Below are positions 17,186-25,478 of a DNA stretch of 64,000 bases, in pieces; within the stretch, counting starts at the first letter, position 1; each line of letters opens with the position of its first letter. Below the pieces are notes generated by a model that was given only the letters and a program-made list of their open reading frames with translations, was not told where the DNA came from and made no database searches. Made by a program: the position numbers and the translations under genes. The stretch covers positions 3,819,560-3,883,559 of the forward strand of contig NZ_KI421511.1 in the NCBI RefSeq assembly GCF_000473265.1, in the 5' to 3' direction. This DNA is from Amycolatopsis thermoflava N1165 (GTDB lineage Bacteria; Actinomycetota; Actinomycetes; Mycobacteriales; Pseudonocardiaceae).

Positions 17186-17919
17186 ACACCTTCGATCTCA
17201 CCGGGAAGACGGTGTGGGTGACAGGGGCCGGCAAAGGCCTCGGCCGCACGATGTCCCTGGCGCTGGCGAAGGCGGGCGCACGGCTCGCCGTGACCTCCCG
17301 GACCGAGAAGGACCTGCGCACGCTGGCGGAGGAGACCGGGCCGGACACGGTCGTGCTGCCCGGATCCGTGGACCAGCCCGGGTTCGCCGATGACTGTGTG
17401 CGACGCCTCGGACGCGTCGACGCCCTCGTCAACTGCGCCGGGATCAGCCCGGTCTTCACGCGCAGCGAATCGTTGAGCGACGACGACTGGCACCAGGTGC
17501 TGCGCGTGAACCTCGACGGCACGTACTTCTGTTGCCGCGCCGCGGGTCGCCGCATGCTCGAGCAGGGGGCGGGCAGCATCGTGAACGTGTCCTCGGTGCA
17601 CGCCACCACCGGCTTCCAGCGGATCGCCGCCTACGCCGCGAGCAAGGGCGGGGTGGAGGCCCTCACGCGGGTGCTCGCGGTCGAGTGGGCCGACCGCGGC
17701 GTGCGGGTGAACGCGCTCGCGCCCGGGTACTTCGCCACGGACCTGTCCGACGGCCTGATGAACAGCCGCTGGGGTGAGGTCATCGTCAACGCCGTGCCGC
17801 AACGCCGCATCGGTGACGCGAACGAACTGGCCGGCGCGGCGGTCTTCCTGGCCAGCGACGCGTCGTCCTACGTGACCGGCAGCACCCTGCGGGTCGACGG
17901 CGGATGGACCGCGCACTGA
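17182..17919 (+). CDS. Short-chain dehydrogenase/reductase (third), last gene of the operon
   Basis: A 245-residue SDR. VWVTGAGKGLGRTMSLAL is the cofactor loop, NCAGIS the structural motif, Ser sits in VNVSSVHA and Tyr/Lys in YAASKGGVEAL. The C-terminus YVTGSTLRVDGGWTAH is typical. GTG 17182 overlaps the ligase stop by 4 bp, so it is translationally coupled. A strong hairpin about 150 bp downstream (18070-18108) is a candidate end for the transcript. Confidence 0.87.
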   Translation: MNTFDLTGKTVWVTGAGKGLGRTMSLALAKAGARLAVTSRTEKDLRTLAEETGPDTVVLPGSVDQPGFADDCVRRLGRVDALVNCAGISPVFTRSESLSDDDWHQVLRVNLDGTYFCCRAAGRRMLEQGAGSIVNVSSVHATTGFQRIAAYAASKGGVEALTRVLAVEWADRGVRVNALAPGYFATDLSDGLMNSRWGEVIVNAVPQRRIGDANELAGAAVFLASDASSYVTGSTLRVDGGWTAH

Positions 17920-18069
17920 GTCGCTTGACAAGAAGGCACGGCAGTGCCCGCGCACCGAGCCCGCCGAGCAGCACAGGTGAAGCTGGAGGGCGATCGGGGG
18001 TCGGGGCGCCAGTAGCGTGACCTCTTCGGATTCGCGAACGTGGTCGCCACGCCGTGCCCCCCGCAAACG

Positions 18070-18108
18070 CAGACGGCCTGCCGACGATGGTCGTCGGCAG
18101 GCCGTCTG
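18070..18108. terminator. Perfect 18-bp hairpin between the SDR operon and tRNA-Val
   Basis: Left arm 18070-18087 and right arm 18091-18108 pair without mismatch around the 3-base loop TGG. It lies 150 bp after the SDR stop on the plus strand and 19 bp past the 3' end of the minus-strand tRNA, so it can end both transcripts. On the plus strand it is followed by an A-rich stretch; the tRNA strand reads into CGTTTG. Confidence 0.8.
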
Positions 18109-18126
18109 AACAGCTAAAATAACCGG

Positions 18127-18198
18127 TGGGCGATACTGGGATCGAACCAGTGACCTCTTCGGTGTGAACGAAGCGCTCTCCCCCTGAGCTAATCGCCC
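18127..18198 (-). tRNA. tRNA-Val (anticodon CAC)
   Basis: Read on the minus strand, a 72-nt cloverleaf forms: acceptor GGGCGAT with ATCGCCC, D arm GCTC/GAGC, anticodon arm CTTCG-TTCACAC-CGAAG giving anticodon CAC (Val, codon GUG), and T arm ACTGG-TTCGATC-CCAGT. The discriminator base is A. The genome continues CC then G, so the CCA end is not fully encoded. It sits alone between two protein genes; no integrase or att-like repeat is next to it. Confidence 0.96.
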
Positions 18199-18241
18199 GG
18201 TGTGCCGAAATCTTAGCCCATCCCGCCCGGGCGCCGTGCAC

Positions 18242-19294
18242 CTACCCCAGTCGTCGGGTCACCCGCTCCTGCGCCGCCTTCGCCTCGGCCTTCAGGCGCG
18301 CCACGATCTCCGCCGCCGGGCCCTCCGGCGCCACCGAGTACGTCTGCCCGCCCCACAGGTTCACGCCCTCCGGGTCGCCGGCGGCGTGCGCGGCTGCCCG
18401 CACCGGCTTGGTCAGGTGGTGCACCTGCGGGTACGCCGAGGGCGCGTACGGCGAGTGCTCGGTCAGGAACCGGTTCACCAGCCCGCGCGCGGGGCGGCCG
18501 CTGAAGGCCCGCGTGATGGCCGTGACGCGCCCGCCCTCGGCCAGCGCCTTGCGGTGCGCGAGCTGCGTCCCCGCCTCGTCGGCGCGCAGGAACGCGGTGC
18601 CCAGCTGCGCCGCGTCCGCGCCGGCGGCCAGCACCGCGGCGACGTCCGCGCCGTGCACGATCCCGCCCGCCGCGATCAGCGGCAGGTCCACGGCGGACCC
18701 GATCAGCCGCAGCAACGCCAGCAGCCCGTACACCTCGCCCCCGGCCGGGTGCTCCGGATCGTCGACGAACAGCCCGCGGTGCGCGCCCGCCTCGAACCCC
18801 TGCACGCACAGGGCGTCCGCGCCCACCTCGACCGCCCGCACGGCCTCCTCGGGCGTGGTGACGGTCACGATCACCTGCGAACCGGCCTCGCGCAGCCGCG
18901 CTACGTCCGTTGTGGACGGCAGCCCGAACGTGAACGACACGAACGGGATCCGCTGCGCCGCCACGAGGTCGACCTTCGCCGGGTAGTCGTCGTCCTCCCA
19001 GCGCGGGTCGCCCGGCTCGGCCTCGTAGTGCCGGGCCTCCTCCTCGATCCGCCGCACGTAGGGCGACAAATCCACATCGGACTTCCGTCCGGGGACGAAC
19101 AGGTTGACCCCGAACGGCCGGCTCGTCAGCTCCCGCGTCTTCGCGATCCGCTCGCCGAGCGCGTCCGCGGTCAGGTACCCGGCGGCGAGGAACCCGGATC
19201 CGCCGGCCTCGGCAACGGCGGCGACGAGTTCGGGTGTCGTGGGCCCGCCCGCCATCGGCGCCACGAGAACGGGGACACGCAACTCTTCGAACAT
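18242..19294 (-). CDS. Nitronate monooxygenase (2-nitropropane dioxygenase family)
   Basis: A 350-residue FMN-dependent TIM-barrel flavoprotein that oxidises alkyl nitronates; some relatives act as enoyl reductases. Family features are the N-terminal VPVLVAPMAGGPTTPELVAA, VQGFEAGAHRGLF around the flavin site, LPLIAAGGIVHGADVAAVLA and GADAAQLGTAFL for the phosphate-binding loops. ATG 19294 is taken as start; an in-frame GTG lies 9 bp earlier. It ends 10 bp before the neighbouring TetR gene begins to read the same way, so both may be on one transcript. Confidence 0.88.
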   Translation of the reverse strand: MFEELRVPVLVAPMAGGPTTPELVAAVAEAGGSGFLAAGYLTADALGERIAKTRELTSRPFGVNLFVPGRKSDVDLSPYVRRIEEEARHYEAEPGDPRWEDDDYPAKVDLVAAQRIPFVSFTFGLPSTTDVARLREAGSQVIVTVTTPEEAVRAVEVGADALCVQGFEAGAHRGLFVDDPEHPAGGEVYGLLALLRLIGSAVDLPLIAAGGIVHGADVAAVLAAGADAAQLGTAFLRADEAGTQLAHRKALAEGGRVTAITRAFSGRPARGLVNRFLTEHSPYAPSAYPQVHHLTKPVRAAAHAAGDPEGVNLWGGQTYSVAPEGPAAEIVARLKAEAKAAQERVTRRLG

Positions 19295-19304
19295 GCTCCC
19301 CACC

Positions 19305-20051
19305 CTAGGGTTTCCGGCGCCGCGCGTACGCCTCGAGGCCGTCCAGCAGGCGCTGCACGCCGAACTCCAGGTCCGGCAGGATCCCGGATTCCTCCGTGCC
19401 CGGGTCGAACGTGCCCTCGGCGATCGTGGCGGCCAGCATCGGGAACCGCTCCGGGTCCAGGTACTTCCGCAGCCCGGCGGCGAAGTCCGCGTCCGCCTGG
19501 AGCCCCGTGATGCCGGCCTCGCGCTGCGCCTCCGCCATGTCCAGCGAGATCCGCGCGAGCTCGCGCACGGCGCCGTCCAGGAACGTCATCGCCCAGATCA
19601 TCTCGGCAACGGTGAGGCCGAGCCCGGAGATCGCCCGCATCCCGGCTTCCATCCAGGCCAGCTGCCGGGGTCCCGATGGCGGGCCGTTCATCCGGATCCG
19701 CAGCATCCACGGGTGCCGCAGGTGGAACTCCCACACCGCGCGCACCCACACCGCGACCTCGGCGCGCCAGTCCTCGCCCGCCGGCTTCGGCGGTTCCTCC
19801 TCGGCCGCGTAGTCGACCATCAACTCGATCAGCTGGTCCTTGCCCGACACGTACCGGTACAGCGACATGGTCGTCTTGCCGACCGCCGCCGCCACCCGCT
19901 GCATGGAGAGCGCCTCGACACCCTCGGCGTCGGCGAGTTCGATCGCCGCCCGGACGATCTTTTCCACGCTCAGCGCGGGCTTCGGCCCCCGGGTGGGCCG
20001 TTCGCCGCCGCCCCACAGGAGTTCGAGGGTTCGCGTGCGTTCCGCCGTCAT
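19305..20051 (-). CDS. TetR-family regulator of the divergent ABC exporter
   Basis: A 248-residue TetR repressor. The helix-turn-helix lies at about 30-75 (IVRAAIELADAEGVEALSMQ, then TTMSLYRYVSGKDQLIELM), and the C-terminal part resembles the TetR_C class of drug-sensing regulators. ATG 20051 is preferred because AAAGGA lies 6 bp upstream; the frame remains open to 20096 with other possible starts. It is divergent from a DrrA/DrrB-like exporter with palindromes in the shared promoter, the standard layout for drug-inducible efflux control. The nitronate monooxygenase gene follows 10 bp downstream. Confidence 0.87.
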   Translation of the reverse strand: MTAERTRTLELLWGGGERPTRGPKPALSVEKIVRAAIELADAEGVEALSMQRVAAAVGKTTMSLYRYVSGKDQLIELMVDYAAEEEPPKPAGEDWRAEVAVWVRAVWEFHLRHPWMLRIRMNGPPSGPRQLAWMEAGMRAISGLGLTVAEMIWAMTFLDGAVRELARISLDMAEAQREAGITGLQADADFAAGLRKYLDPERFPMLAATIAEGTFDPGTEESGILPDLEFGVQRLLDGLEAYARRRKP

Positions 20052-20082
20052 CGCCGTCCTTTCGTCCTTGACGGCCATCCTA

Positions 20083-20128
20083 GAACTGTGTATCACTTAC
20101 ACAAATCAGTCTACGTCATACACAGTTC
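20083..20128. promoter_or_regulatory. Operator region between TetR and ABC exporter genes
   Basis: Two nested symmetries are visible. TGTGTA (20087-20092) and TACACA (20098-20103) form a 17-bp palindrome around TCACT. In addition GAACTGTGTAT (20083-20093) is repeated in perfect inverse as ATACACAGTTC (20118-20128), 24 bp apart. The region lies 32 bp upstream of the TetR start and 15 bp upstream of the ABC ATPase start. A TetR dimer pair on one face of the helix is a reasonable model. Confidence 0.78.
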
Positions 20129-20142
20129 CAGGGGAGAGAGTG

Positions 20143-21066
20143 ATGATCGAGGTCAGCGGCCTGCGCAAGGCATTCGGGGGCAGAGAGGTGCTCGGTGGTG
20201 TCGACCTCACCGTCGAGCGCGGCAGCGTCGTGTCCCTGCTCGGGCCCAACGGCGCGGGCAAGAGCACCACCGTCCGCATCCTGACGACCCTGCTCGCGCC
20301 GGACGCGGGCACCGTGCGGATCGGCGGGTTCGACGTGGTGCGGCAGGCGCCGGACGTGCGGCGGATCATCGGGGTGACCGGCCAGCAGACCGGGGTCGAC
20401 CGCCTGCTGACCGGCTACGAGAACCTGGTGATGATGGGCCGCCTGTTCCGGCTCGGCGCCGCCGCGGCCCGCCGCCGGGCGACCGAACTGCTCGAGCGGT
20501 TCGACCTGACCGAGGCCGCCGGACGGCCGGTGAAGACCTACTCCGGGGGCCTGGAACGGCGCCTCGACCTGGCGATCAGCATGATCACCGCGCCGCCGGT
20601 GCTGTTCCTCGACGAGCCCACCACCGGGCTGGACCCGCGCAGCCGCGCCGGCGTGTGGGAGACGGTGCGCGACCTGCTGGCCGGCGGCGTGACGGTCCTG
20701 CTCACCACCCAGTACCTGGAGGAGGCCGACGAGCTGGCCGACCGGGTCGCCGTGATCGACGGCGGGCGGGTCGTGGCCGAAGGCACCCCGGCGTCGCTCA
20801 AGCAGCGCGTCGGCAGCGAGCGCCTCGACCTGACCTTCGCCACCGCGGAGGCGTTCGAGGTGGCCCGGCTGGTGCTCGGTGAGGCGCACGCCGGGGAGGG
20901 ACTGGTGCTGAACGTGCCGGTCGACGGCGCCCGCGACGTCCGCGAGGTCCTGGAACGCCTCGACCGGGCCGGTGCCGACGTCGTCGACCTCGCGCTGACC
21001 CGCCCGTCCCTCGACGACGTCTTCCTGTCCCTGACCGGCTCGCCGACGATCGGAGCGGCCCGATGA
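20143..21066 (+). CDS. ABC exporter ATP-binding protein (DrrA-like)
   Basis: A 307-residue ATPase of the daunorubicin-resistance DrrA group. Walker A is GPNGAGKSTT (about 36-45), the signature is YSGGLERRLDLA, and Walker B is VLFLDEPTTGLD, followed by the switch His-equivalent region TTQYLEEADELADR; the Gln where many ABC proteins have His is normal for this subfamily. The C-terminal ~80 residues form the regulatory domain ending in SLDDVFLSLTG. GGGGAG precedes ATG 20143. It overlaps the permease start by 4 bp. With the divergent TetR it forms a small inducible drug or lipid efflux unit. Confidence 0.93.
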   Translation: MIEVSGLRKAFGGREVLGGVDLTVERGSVVSLLGPNGAGKSTTVRILTTLLAPDAGTVRIGGFDVVRQAPDVRRIIGVTGQQTGVDRLLTGYENLVMMGRLFRLGAAAARRRATELLERFDLTEAAGRPVKTYSGGLERRLDLAISMITAPPVLFLDEPTTGLDPRSRAGVWETVRDLLAGGVTVLLTTQYLEEADELADRVAVIDGGRVVAEGTPASLKQRVGSERLDLTFATAEAFEVARLVLGEAHAGEGLVLNVPVDGARDVREVLERLDRAGADVVDLALTRPSLDDVFLSLTGSPTIGAAR

Positions 21067-21833
21067 GCACCCTGTACTGGAACGCGAACAACTCGGCCGT
21101 CCTCATCGGACGGTCGGTGCGGCACATCCTGCGCTCCCCCGACCAGGCGATGACGGCGATCTTCCTGCCGGTCGCGATCATGCTGATGTTCCGCTACGTG
21201 TTCGGCGGCGCGATCAACACCGGCGGCACGGCCTACATCGACTACGTGCTCGCCGGGATCATCGCCATCAGCGTCACGTTCAACTCGACCTCGACCACCG
21301 TCGGCGTCGCGGACGACCTCGAACGCGGTGTGGTGGAACGGTTCCGCTCGATGCCGATGTCCAGCGTCGCGGTGCTCACCGGGCACATCGCCGGCGCGAT
21401 CGTCCGGAACGCGCTGTCGCTCGCGATCATGATCGGCGTCGGCCTGCTCATCGGCTTCTCCCCTGCCGCGGGTGTCGGCGGGTGGCTGGGCGCGCTCGGC
21501 ATCCTGCTGGTGTTCACGGTGGCGATCTCGTGGGTCGCGGCGATCCTCGGGCTGCTCGCCGGCGGCACGGAAAGCGCCGCCGGGCTGGGCATGATCCTGG
21601 TGTTCGTGCCGTACCTGAGCAGCGCGTTCGTGCCGCCGAGCACCATGCCGGACGGCCTGCGCGCGGTCGTGGAGGTCCAGCCGGTCACCCCGGTGGTCGA
21701 CAGCGTGCGGGCGCTGCTACTCGGCGGGCCGGTCGGGAACTCGGCCTGGCTCGCGGTGTTGTGGTGGGGCGGGATCACGCTGGTCGCGATGCCGGTCGCG
21801 GGCGCGTTGTTCCGGCGGCGCTCCCGGCGCTAG
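21063..21833 (+). CDS. ABC-2 type exporter permease (DrrB-like)
   Basis: A 256-residue inner-membrane permease with about six hydrophobic segments, partner of the preceding ATPase. Landmarks are SPDQAMTAIFLPVAIMLMFR near the N-terminus, GVVERFRSMPMSSVAVLTGH in the cytoplasmic loop and YLSSAFVPPSTMPDGLRAVV near the end, the ABC-2 signature. The start overlaps the ATPase stop (ATGA). A PPOX-family gene follows after 9 bp and may ride on the same transcript. Confidence 0.93.
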   Translation: MSTLYWNANNSAVLIGRSVRHILRSPDQAMTAIFLPVAIMLMFRYVFGGAINTGGTAYIDYVLAGIIAISVTFNSTSTTVGVADDLERGVVERFRSMPMSSVAVLTGHIAGAIVRNALSLAIMIGVGLLIGFSPAAGVGGWLGALGILLVFTVAISWVAAILGLLAGGTESAAGLGMILVFVPYLSSAFVPPSTMPDGLRAVVEVQPVTPVVDSVRALLLGGPVGNSAWLAVLWWGGITLVAMPVAGALFRRRSRR

Positions 21834-21842
21834 CTTGGCCCC

Positions 21843-22286
21843 ATGACGAACCTCGACGCCGTCCGCTCGCTCGCCGCCCAGGAGACCGGCCTGGCCACGG
21901 TGGCGGTCGCGCGGGCGGACGGCTCGGTGCACGCTTCGGTGGTCAACGCCGGGGTCCTGGACGACCCGGTGTCCGGCCGCCCGTCCGTCGCGTTCGTGGC
22001 GGTCGGCCATGCGAAGAAGCTGGACCTGCTGAGCGCTCGTGGCAACGCGACGGTGGTGTTCCGGCGCGGCTGGACGTGGGCGGCGGTGCAGGGACCGGTG
22101 CGGCTGATCGGCCCGGACCACCCGGATGAGGCCTTCGACCCGGCCGGCCTGCCCCGGCTGCTGCGCGACATCTTCACGGCGGCCGGCGGCACCCACGACG
22201 ACTGGGACACCTACGACCGCGTGATGGCCGAAGAGCGCCGCTGCGCCGTGTTCGTCGAGCCAGCCCGGATCTCCGGCACCGCGTGA
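21843..22286 (+). CDS. PPOX-class flavin/F420-dependent protein
   Basis: A 147-residue split-barrel protein of the pyridoxamine-phosphate-oxidase-like superfamily. ETGLATVAVARADGSVHASV is the first strand pair, VAVGHAKKLDLLSARGNATV the cofactor-phosphate region and GWTWAAVQGPVRLI the next strands. Many actinobacterial members use F420 rather than FMN; the family is large and the cofactor is not fixed by these motifs. It lies 9 bp after the exporter permease and is convergent with lepA, only 7 bp apart. Confidence 0.78.
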   Translation: MTNLDAVRSLAAQETGLATVAVARADGSVHASVVNAGVLDDPVSGRPSVAFVAVGHAKKLDLLSARGNATVVFRRGWTWAAVQGPVRLIGPDHPDEAFDPAGLPRLLRDIFTAAGGTHDDWDTYDRVMAEERRCAVFVEPARISGTA

Positions 22287-22293
22287 GCGGCCG

Positions 22294-24144
22294 CTACTTC
22301 TTCTTGCCCTTGTCGCCGGAGGGCTCGTCGGTGGACAGTGCCGCGACGAAGGCCTCCTGCGGAACCTCGACCCGGCCGATGTTCTTCATCCGCTTCTTGC
22401 CTTCCTTCTGCTTCTCCAGCAGCTTCCGCTTCCGCGAGATGTCACCGCCGTAGCACTTGGAAAGCACGTCCTTGCGGATCGCGCGGATCGTCTCGCGCGC
22501 GATGATCCGCGACCCGACCGCCGCCTGGATCGGCACCTCGAACTGCTGCCGCGGGATCAGCTCGCGCAGCCGGCCCGCCATCTTGTTGCCGTAGCCGTAG
22601 GCGGCGTCCTTGTGCACGATCGCGGAGAACGCGTCGACCGGCTCGCCCTGGAGCAGGATGTCGACCTTCACCAGGTCGGCGACCTGCGTGCCGGCCTCCT
22701 CGTAGTCCAGCGAGGCGTAGCCGCGGGTGCGGGACTTCAGCGAGTCGAAGAAGTCGAAGATGATCTCGGCGAGCGGCAGGTTGTAGCGCAGCTCGACGCG
22801 GTCCTCCGACAGGTAGTCCATGCCGAGCAGGTTGCCGCGCTTGCTCTGGCACAGCTCCATGATCGCGCCGATGAACTCCGACGGGGCGATCACGGTGACC
22901 TTCGACAGCGGCTCGTGCACCTCGGCGATCTTCACACCGGTCGGCCAGTCGGACGGGTTGGTGACGTGCACCTCGGTGCCGTCGTCCTGCACCACGCGGT
23001 ACTCGACGTTCGGCGCGGTGGCGATCAGGTCCAGGCCGAACTCGCGCTCCAGCCGGTCACGGGTGATCTCCAGGTGCAGCAGGCCGAGGAAGCCGCACCG
23101 GAAGCCGAAGCCGAGTGCGACCGACGTCTCCGGCTCGTAGGTCAGGGCCGCGTCGTTGAGCTGCAGCTTCTCCAGCGCCTCCCGCAGCTCCGGATAGTCC
23201 GAGCCGTCCACCGGGTAGAGGCCGGAGAACACCATCGGCTTGGGGTCGCGGTAGCCGGCCAGCGGCTCGGTGGCGCCCTTGCGCTCGGAGGTGACGGTGT
23301 CACCGACCCGGGACTGGCGGACGTCCTTCACGCCGGTGATGAGGTAACCCACCTCGCCGACGCCGAGACCCGCGCTGGGCTTGGGCTCCGGCGAGATGAT
23401 GCCGACTTCCAGCAGCTCGTGCGTGGCGCCGGTGGACATCATCCGGATCCGCTCGCGCGGGGTGATCTTGCCGTCCACGACGCGGATGTAGGTGACGACG
23501 CCGCGGTAGGTGTCGTAGACCGAGTCGAAGATCATGGCGCGGGCCGGGGCGTCGGCGTCGCCGACCGGCGGCGGCACCTGGCGGACGACCTCGTCCAGCA
23601 GGTCGGGCACGCCCATGCCGGTCTTCGCCGAGACGCGCAGCACCTCGGACGGGTCGCAGCCGATGATGTGCGCCAGCTCGGCGGCATATTTGTCCGGGTC
23701 GGCCGCGGGGAGGTCGATCTTGTTCAGGACCGGGATGATGTGCAGGTCCTTCTCCAGCGCCAGGTACAGGTTGGCCAGGGTCTGCGCCTCGATGCCCTGC
23801 GCCGCGTCGACCAGCAGGATCGCGCCCTCACACGCCTCCAGTGCCCGGGAGACCTCGTAGGTGAAGTCCACGTGGCCCGGGGTGTCGATGAGGTGCAGGA
23901 CGTGGTCGCGGCCGTCGACCTGCCACGGGAGGCGCACGTTCTGGGCCTTGATCGTGATGCCCCGCTCGCGCTCGATGTCCATCCGGTCGAGGTACTGCGC
24001 GCGCATGGCCCGCTCCTCGACCACGCCGGTGAGCTGCAGCATCCGGTCGGCCAGGGTGGACTTGCCGTGGTCGATGTGCGCGATGATGCAGAAGTTCCGG
24101 ATCTGCTCCGGCGGCGTGAAGGTCTGGTCGGCGAACGTGCTCAC
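22294..24144 (-). CDS. lepA: Elongation factor 4 (LepA), ribosome back-translocase GTPase
   Basis: A 616-residue translational GTPase. G1 is [14 protein letters not shown] (about 22-35), G3 is DTPGHVDF, and G4 is NKIDLP. The LepA-specific C-terminal domain is present, with [20 protein letters not shown] and [16 protein letters not shown]. LepA acts on stalled or mistranslocated ribosomes. GTG 24144 is preceded by GAGGAT. It belongs to the conserved backbone, upstream of rpsT and holA as in mycobacteria, though the spacer here has three inserted genes. It is divergent from a methyltransferase gene 102 bp away. Confidence 0.98.
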   Translation of the reverse strand: MSTFADQTFTPPEQIRNFCIIAHIDHGKSTLADRMLQLTGVVEERAMRAQYLDRMDIERERGITIKAQNVRLPWQVDGRDHVLHLIDTPGHVDFTYEVSRALEACEGAILLVDAAQGIEAQTLANLYLALEKDLHIIPVLNKIDLPAADPDKYAAELAHIIGCDPSEVLRVSAKTGMGVPDLLDEVVRQVPPPVGDADAPARAMIFDSVYDTYRGVVTYIRVVDGKITPRERIRMMSTGATHELLEVGIISPEPKPSAGLGVGEVGYLITGVKDVRQSRVGDTVTSERKGATEPLAGYRDPKPMVFSGLYPVDGSDYPELREALEKLQLNDAALTYEPETSVALGFGFRCGFLGLLHLEITRDRLEREFGLDLIATAPNVEYRVVQDDGTEVHVTNPSDWPTGVKIAEVHEPLSKVTVIAPSEFIGAIMELCQSKRGNLLGMDYLSEDRVELRYNLPLAEIIFDFFDSLKSRTRGYASLDYEEAGTQVADLVKVDILLQGEPVDAFSAIVHKDAAYGYGNKMAGRLRELIPRQQFEVPIQAAVGSRIIARETIRAIRKDVLSKCYGGDISRKRKLLEKQKEGKKRMKNIGRVEVPQEAFVAALSTDEPSGDKGKKK

Positions 24145-24246
24145 TCGGATCCTCGGCTCGTCGTGGGGTACGACTCCATGTTCCCATGCCCGATTTCCGG
24201 GTCATCCCCGATGCCGGTGAGCGGTGGCGAGTGCTGACCTGGAGGT

Positions 24247-24846
24247 ATGAGCACAACCATCGAGCAGATCCTGGACCGGGCCTTCGGTCACCCCCGCGGC
24301 CTGCTGGGCCGCATCGGCGGCGCCGTGATGGCCCAGGCGAACGGCGCGACCGAATCGCACGTGGTGGACGTGGCGAGGCTCACCCCGGAGGAGACGGTGC
24401 TGGTGGTCGGCCCCGGTCCCGGGGTGGGCCTGCGACTGGCCGGTCAGCGTGCGGCGGTGGCGCACGGGGTGGATCCGTCGCCGGAGATGCTGGCGCTGGC
24501 GCAGGCCCGCTGCGCGGCGGAGATCGCGGCGGGCCGGGTCCGGCTGGCCCGCGGTTCGGCGGAGCGGACGGGCCTGGACGAGGCCTCCGTCGACGTGGTG
24601 GTGAGCGTGAACAACGTCCAACTGTGGGACGACCGCCTCGCGGGCTTCCACGAGCTGCGGCGGGTGCTGCGCCCGGGCGGCCGGCTGATCCTCTCGGCGC
24701 ACGAGAAGTGGCTCCCCGTGCCGCGGCACGCGCTGGCGGCCGAACTGGTCGAGGCCGGTTTCACGGAGCTGCAGACGTGGGTGTGGCAACCCCCGGGCGT
24801 CACCGCGCCGCTGGCCGCCCAGTTCCGCGCCCGACGGCCCGCCTGA
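24247..24846 (+). CDS. Class I SAM-dependent methyltransferase
   Basis: A 199-residue Rossmann-fold methyltransferase. Motif I is VLVVGPGPGVGLRLAG, with Gly-rich loop intact, followed by GVDPSPEMLALAQARC and SVDVVVSVNNVQLW (motif II region). LRPGGRLILSAHEKW marks the post-II strand. The substrate is unknown; small-molecule methylation of the UbiE/Methyltransf_11 type is likely. GGAGG sits only 1 bp before the ATG, unusually close, so initiation may be weak or leaderless. Confidence 0.8.
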   Translation: MSTTIEQILDRAFGHPRGLLGRIGGAVMAQANGATESHVVDVARLTPEETVLVVGPGPGVGLRLAGQRAAVAHGVDPSPEMLALAQARCAAEIAAGRVRLARGSAERTGLDEASVDVVVSVNNVQLWDDRLAGFHELRRVLRPGGRLILSAHEKWLPVPRHALAAELVEAGFTELQTWVWQPPGVTAPLAAQFRARRPA

Positions 24847-24873
24847 GCCTGCGCCACCTGCCACCCCAAATCA

Positions 24874-25036
24874 AAACCGGCCCCGCGAGATCCGCCGTCA
24901 CCGGCGCCGCACGATCGGCGGCGCAAGTTGAGAACCAGCGCCGGCGAGATCCACGGTCAACGCACCCAAGAATCAGCCCCAGGCACCGCCAACGCCGCGA
25001 GACGAACCCCGGCCCCGCGGGATCCGCCGACGCACC
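24874..25036. repeat. Three degenerate copies of a GAGATCC-centred unit
   Basis: Similar stretches begin near 24874, 24932 and 25005. Each carries AACC, then a GC-rich run, then GAGATCC or GGGATCC, followed by a CCGTCA, ACGGTCAACGC or CCGACGC tail. Spacing is 58 and 73 bp, so the array is decayed. It fills most of the 229 bp between the methyltransferase and VOC genes, which converge here. No gene or terminator stem is evident. Confidence 0.45.
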
Positions 25037-25075
25037 GGAACAAGCCCAGGCCCGCCGCCGGTCCCGTGTGGCGGC

Positions 25076-25456
25076 TCACTGCGCGCGGATGTCCGTCCGC
25101 AGTGGATGGTCCGGCGGGATCTCCACCAGCACGATCGACGTGCCGTCCGGGTCGGAGATGCGCGCCTCGTCCAGGCCCCACGGCTCGCGGCGGGCCTCGC
25201 GGTCCGGCACGACCCCGCGTTCGGCCAGCTCGTCGAGCGTGGCCTTGAGGTCGCGGACCTGGAACCACAGCTCGACGTCGGGGCTGGTGCCCTGCTCGCC
25301 GCGGCCGACGACCTCCAGGTAGCCCTGGCCGGTGAAGAACACGGTCCCGCCGGGGAACGTGCGGTAGATGGCCAGGCCGAGCACGTCCCGGTAGAACGCC
25401 GTGGTCTTCTCGGGGTCGCGGGGGTGGATCAGCACCCGGCTGCTCAGGACGTCCAT
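25076..25456 (-). CDS. VOC/glyoxalase-family protein
   Basis: A 126-residue vicinal-oxygen-chelate protein made of the two usual beta-alpha-beta-beta-beta modules: SSRVLIHPRDPEKTTAFYRD starts the first and VELWFQVRDLKATLDELAER the second. EARISDPDGTSIVLVEIPP carries the C-terminal Glu expected as a metal ligand. Such proteins include glyoxalases, dioxygenases and bleomycin-type resistance proteins. The next gene on the same strand is the EamA transporter, 22 bp upstream, so they could be cotranscribed. Confidence 0.82.
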   Translation of the reverse strand: MDVLSSRVLIHPRDPEKTTAFYRDVLGLAIYRTFPGGTVFFTGQGYLEVVGRGEQGTSPDVELWFQVRDLKATLDELAERGVVPDREARREPWGLDEARISDPDGTSIVLVEIPPDHPLRTDIRAQ

Positions 25457-25478
25457 ACCTCCTGCCTACCCCACCTGG

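Noticed and set aside
18127..18198. tRNA-Val as an integration site of a mobile element
   Set aside because: No integrase gene and no repeated tRNA 3' fragment in the flanking sequence.
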